Shown here: piece after piece, positions 4,947 to 5,637 of the stretch
How positions within the stretch are numbered: the first letter of the stretch is position 1
Layout: each line of letters begins with the position of its first letter
NCBI GenBank assembly: GCA_027886785.1
Contig: JAPCJV010000148.1
Span: forward strand, 1 to 5,637
Length of the DNA stretch: 5,637 nucleotides
Source of the DNA: Nitrososphaerota archaeon
GTDB taxonomy: Archaea; Thermoproteota; Nitrososphaeria; Nitrososphaerales; CADDZS01
Reading direction: 5' to 3'
Translations under genes and position numbers: made by a program
The notes under the pieces: generated by a model
Databases searched by the model: none
Told to the model about the DNA's origin: nothing
The model's input: the letters and a program-made list of their open reading frames with translations, nothing else

Positions 4947-5637
4947 TTGTTCAGCTATAGATTAACGGCTCTTTCTTATGCGCTAAGGGCTTCGCCCGTT
5001 TACATTGCAGTTTTTCTGATGCGTTTTTCTTTCGCCTTTACCGTTGTCGCTCTTCAGTACATTGTTCCGGTTCCCTACCAGAGAGGGATCATTGCTTCAG
5101 CTTATCCTTTACTAGAAATGATCACTGGATTATTTTTCGGGATTCTCGCAGACAAAATCGGCCGAAAGTGGATCATTGTTGGGGCCTTGCTGCTGTCCTC
5201 GCTCGTCAGTTTTTCCTTTACTTTGACGAAATCCTTTCCTTTGCTTGTGTTGATCCATGGGTTGCAGGGGATCTGTGCCGCAGCCATTATCACGAGCACG
5301 CTTGCATCATTAGCGGATATCGCAAAGCCGCAGACTCGCGGAAGGGAGATGGGGCTGTATGATTTCTGCACCATTGGAGGGTATGGTATGGGTTTCGTTG
5401 TCAGTCTTCTCCTGATTGAAGGCAGTGCTTCAAGAGCATATCTCCCCTTCTACGTTGGCGCGGCCGTCGCGATAGTCGGAGGTACGATATCTGGGATATT
5501 TCTCAAAGATGTGAGAATCGGATCCAGCAGCGGCTTTTCCATTACTGCCAATGTGAAAAAAATCTTGGTGAACAAAAAAGCACTGACCCTTGCAGCGACG
5601 TGGTTTGTTTTTACTATCCTGATCGGTGCCGGTCTCA
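4947..5637 (+). CDS. Major facilitator superfamily transporter, N-terminal part
   Basis: This is a secondary transporter of the cytoplasmic membrane, open at the window end, with 230 residues visible. After a short cytoplasmic start, hydrophobic helices lie at about 17-41 and 47-67. The loop after the second carries the MFS signature motif A, GILADKIGRK (65-74). Further helices lie at about 75-93, 98-122, 140-157 and 165-186, and a charged segment follows, where the central cytoplasmic loop of a 12-helix MFS would lie. The last visible stretch starts another helix. The frame is open back to 4866, so TTG 4866, GTG 4872 or TTG 4947 could be the start; TTG 4947 is chosen for its purine-rich leader and normal N-terminal length. 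The substrate cannot be told. It lies in the same direction as the ribosomal genes but behind 147 bases with hairpins, so it is probably a separate unit. Confidence 0.88.
   Translation, partial: MFSYRLTALSYALRASPVYIAVFLMRFSFAFTVVALQYIVPVPYQRGIIASAYPLLEMITGLFFGILADKIGRKWIIVGALLLSSLVSFSFTLTKSFPLLVLIHGLQGICAAAIITSTLASLADIAKPQTRGREMGLYDFCTIGGYGMGFVVSLLLIEGSASRAYLPFYVGAAVAIVGGTISGIFLKDVRIGSSSGFSITANVKKILVNKKALTLAATWFVFTILIGAGL

Overview
This window is archaeal chromosome. The evidence is a Sec61-gamma-type SecE, an Spt5 with one NGN and one KOW domain, archaeal-type uL11 and uL1, a uL10/P0 stalk protein with three P1-binding helices, and an archaeal D-aminoacyl-tRNA deacylase of the DtdA/GEK1 type. 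TATA-like promoter elements and oligo-T tracts fit archaeal transcription. I cannot fix the phylum from the sequence alone; a TACK-type lineage is a guess. A striking local habit is start-codon choice: TTG (or GTG) is forced at secE, spt5, uL1 and uL10, and only uL11 clearly uses ATG.

Layout. Positions 1-87 hold a short tandem repeat and no gene. Positions 88-1739 are a two-gene minus-strand operon: a solitary beta-class DNA methyltransferase (897-1739) followed by dtdA (88-921), with overlapping ends. Positions 1740-1869 are the divergent promoter region. From 1870 the plus strand carries secE-spt5 (1870-2611), an oligo-T tract and a new TATA-like element, then uL11, uL1 and uL10 (2699-4799). 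The stretch 4800-4946 holds two inverted repeats and a weak promoter candidate. The window ends inside the N-terminal half of a major facilitator superfamily transporter (4947 onward).

How the genes fit together. secE-spt5-uL11-uL1-uL10 is the conserved archaeal cluster that links protein secretion (SecE), transcription elongation (Spt5) and the ribosomal L1 and P stalks. The P1/L12 gene that commonly follows uL10 is absent, and the transporter takes its place. The minus-strand pair joins tRNA quality control with an apparently orphan DNA methyltransferase, and no restriction endonuclease gene is visible. I do not see a new defence or mobile system here. The points worth a second look are the start-codon bias, a strong hairpin ahead of the transporter, the shortened P0 C terminus, the long SecE tail and the coupled methyltransferase-dtdA arrangement.
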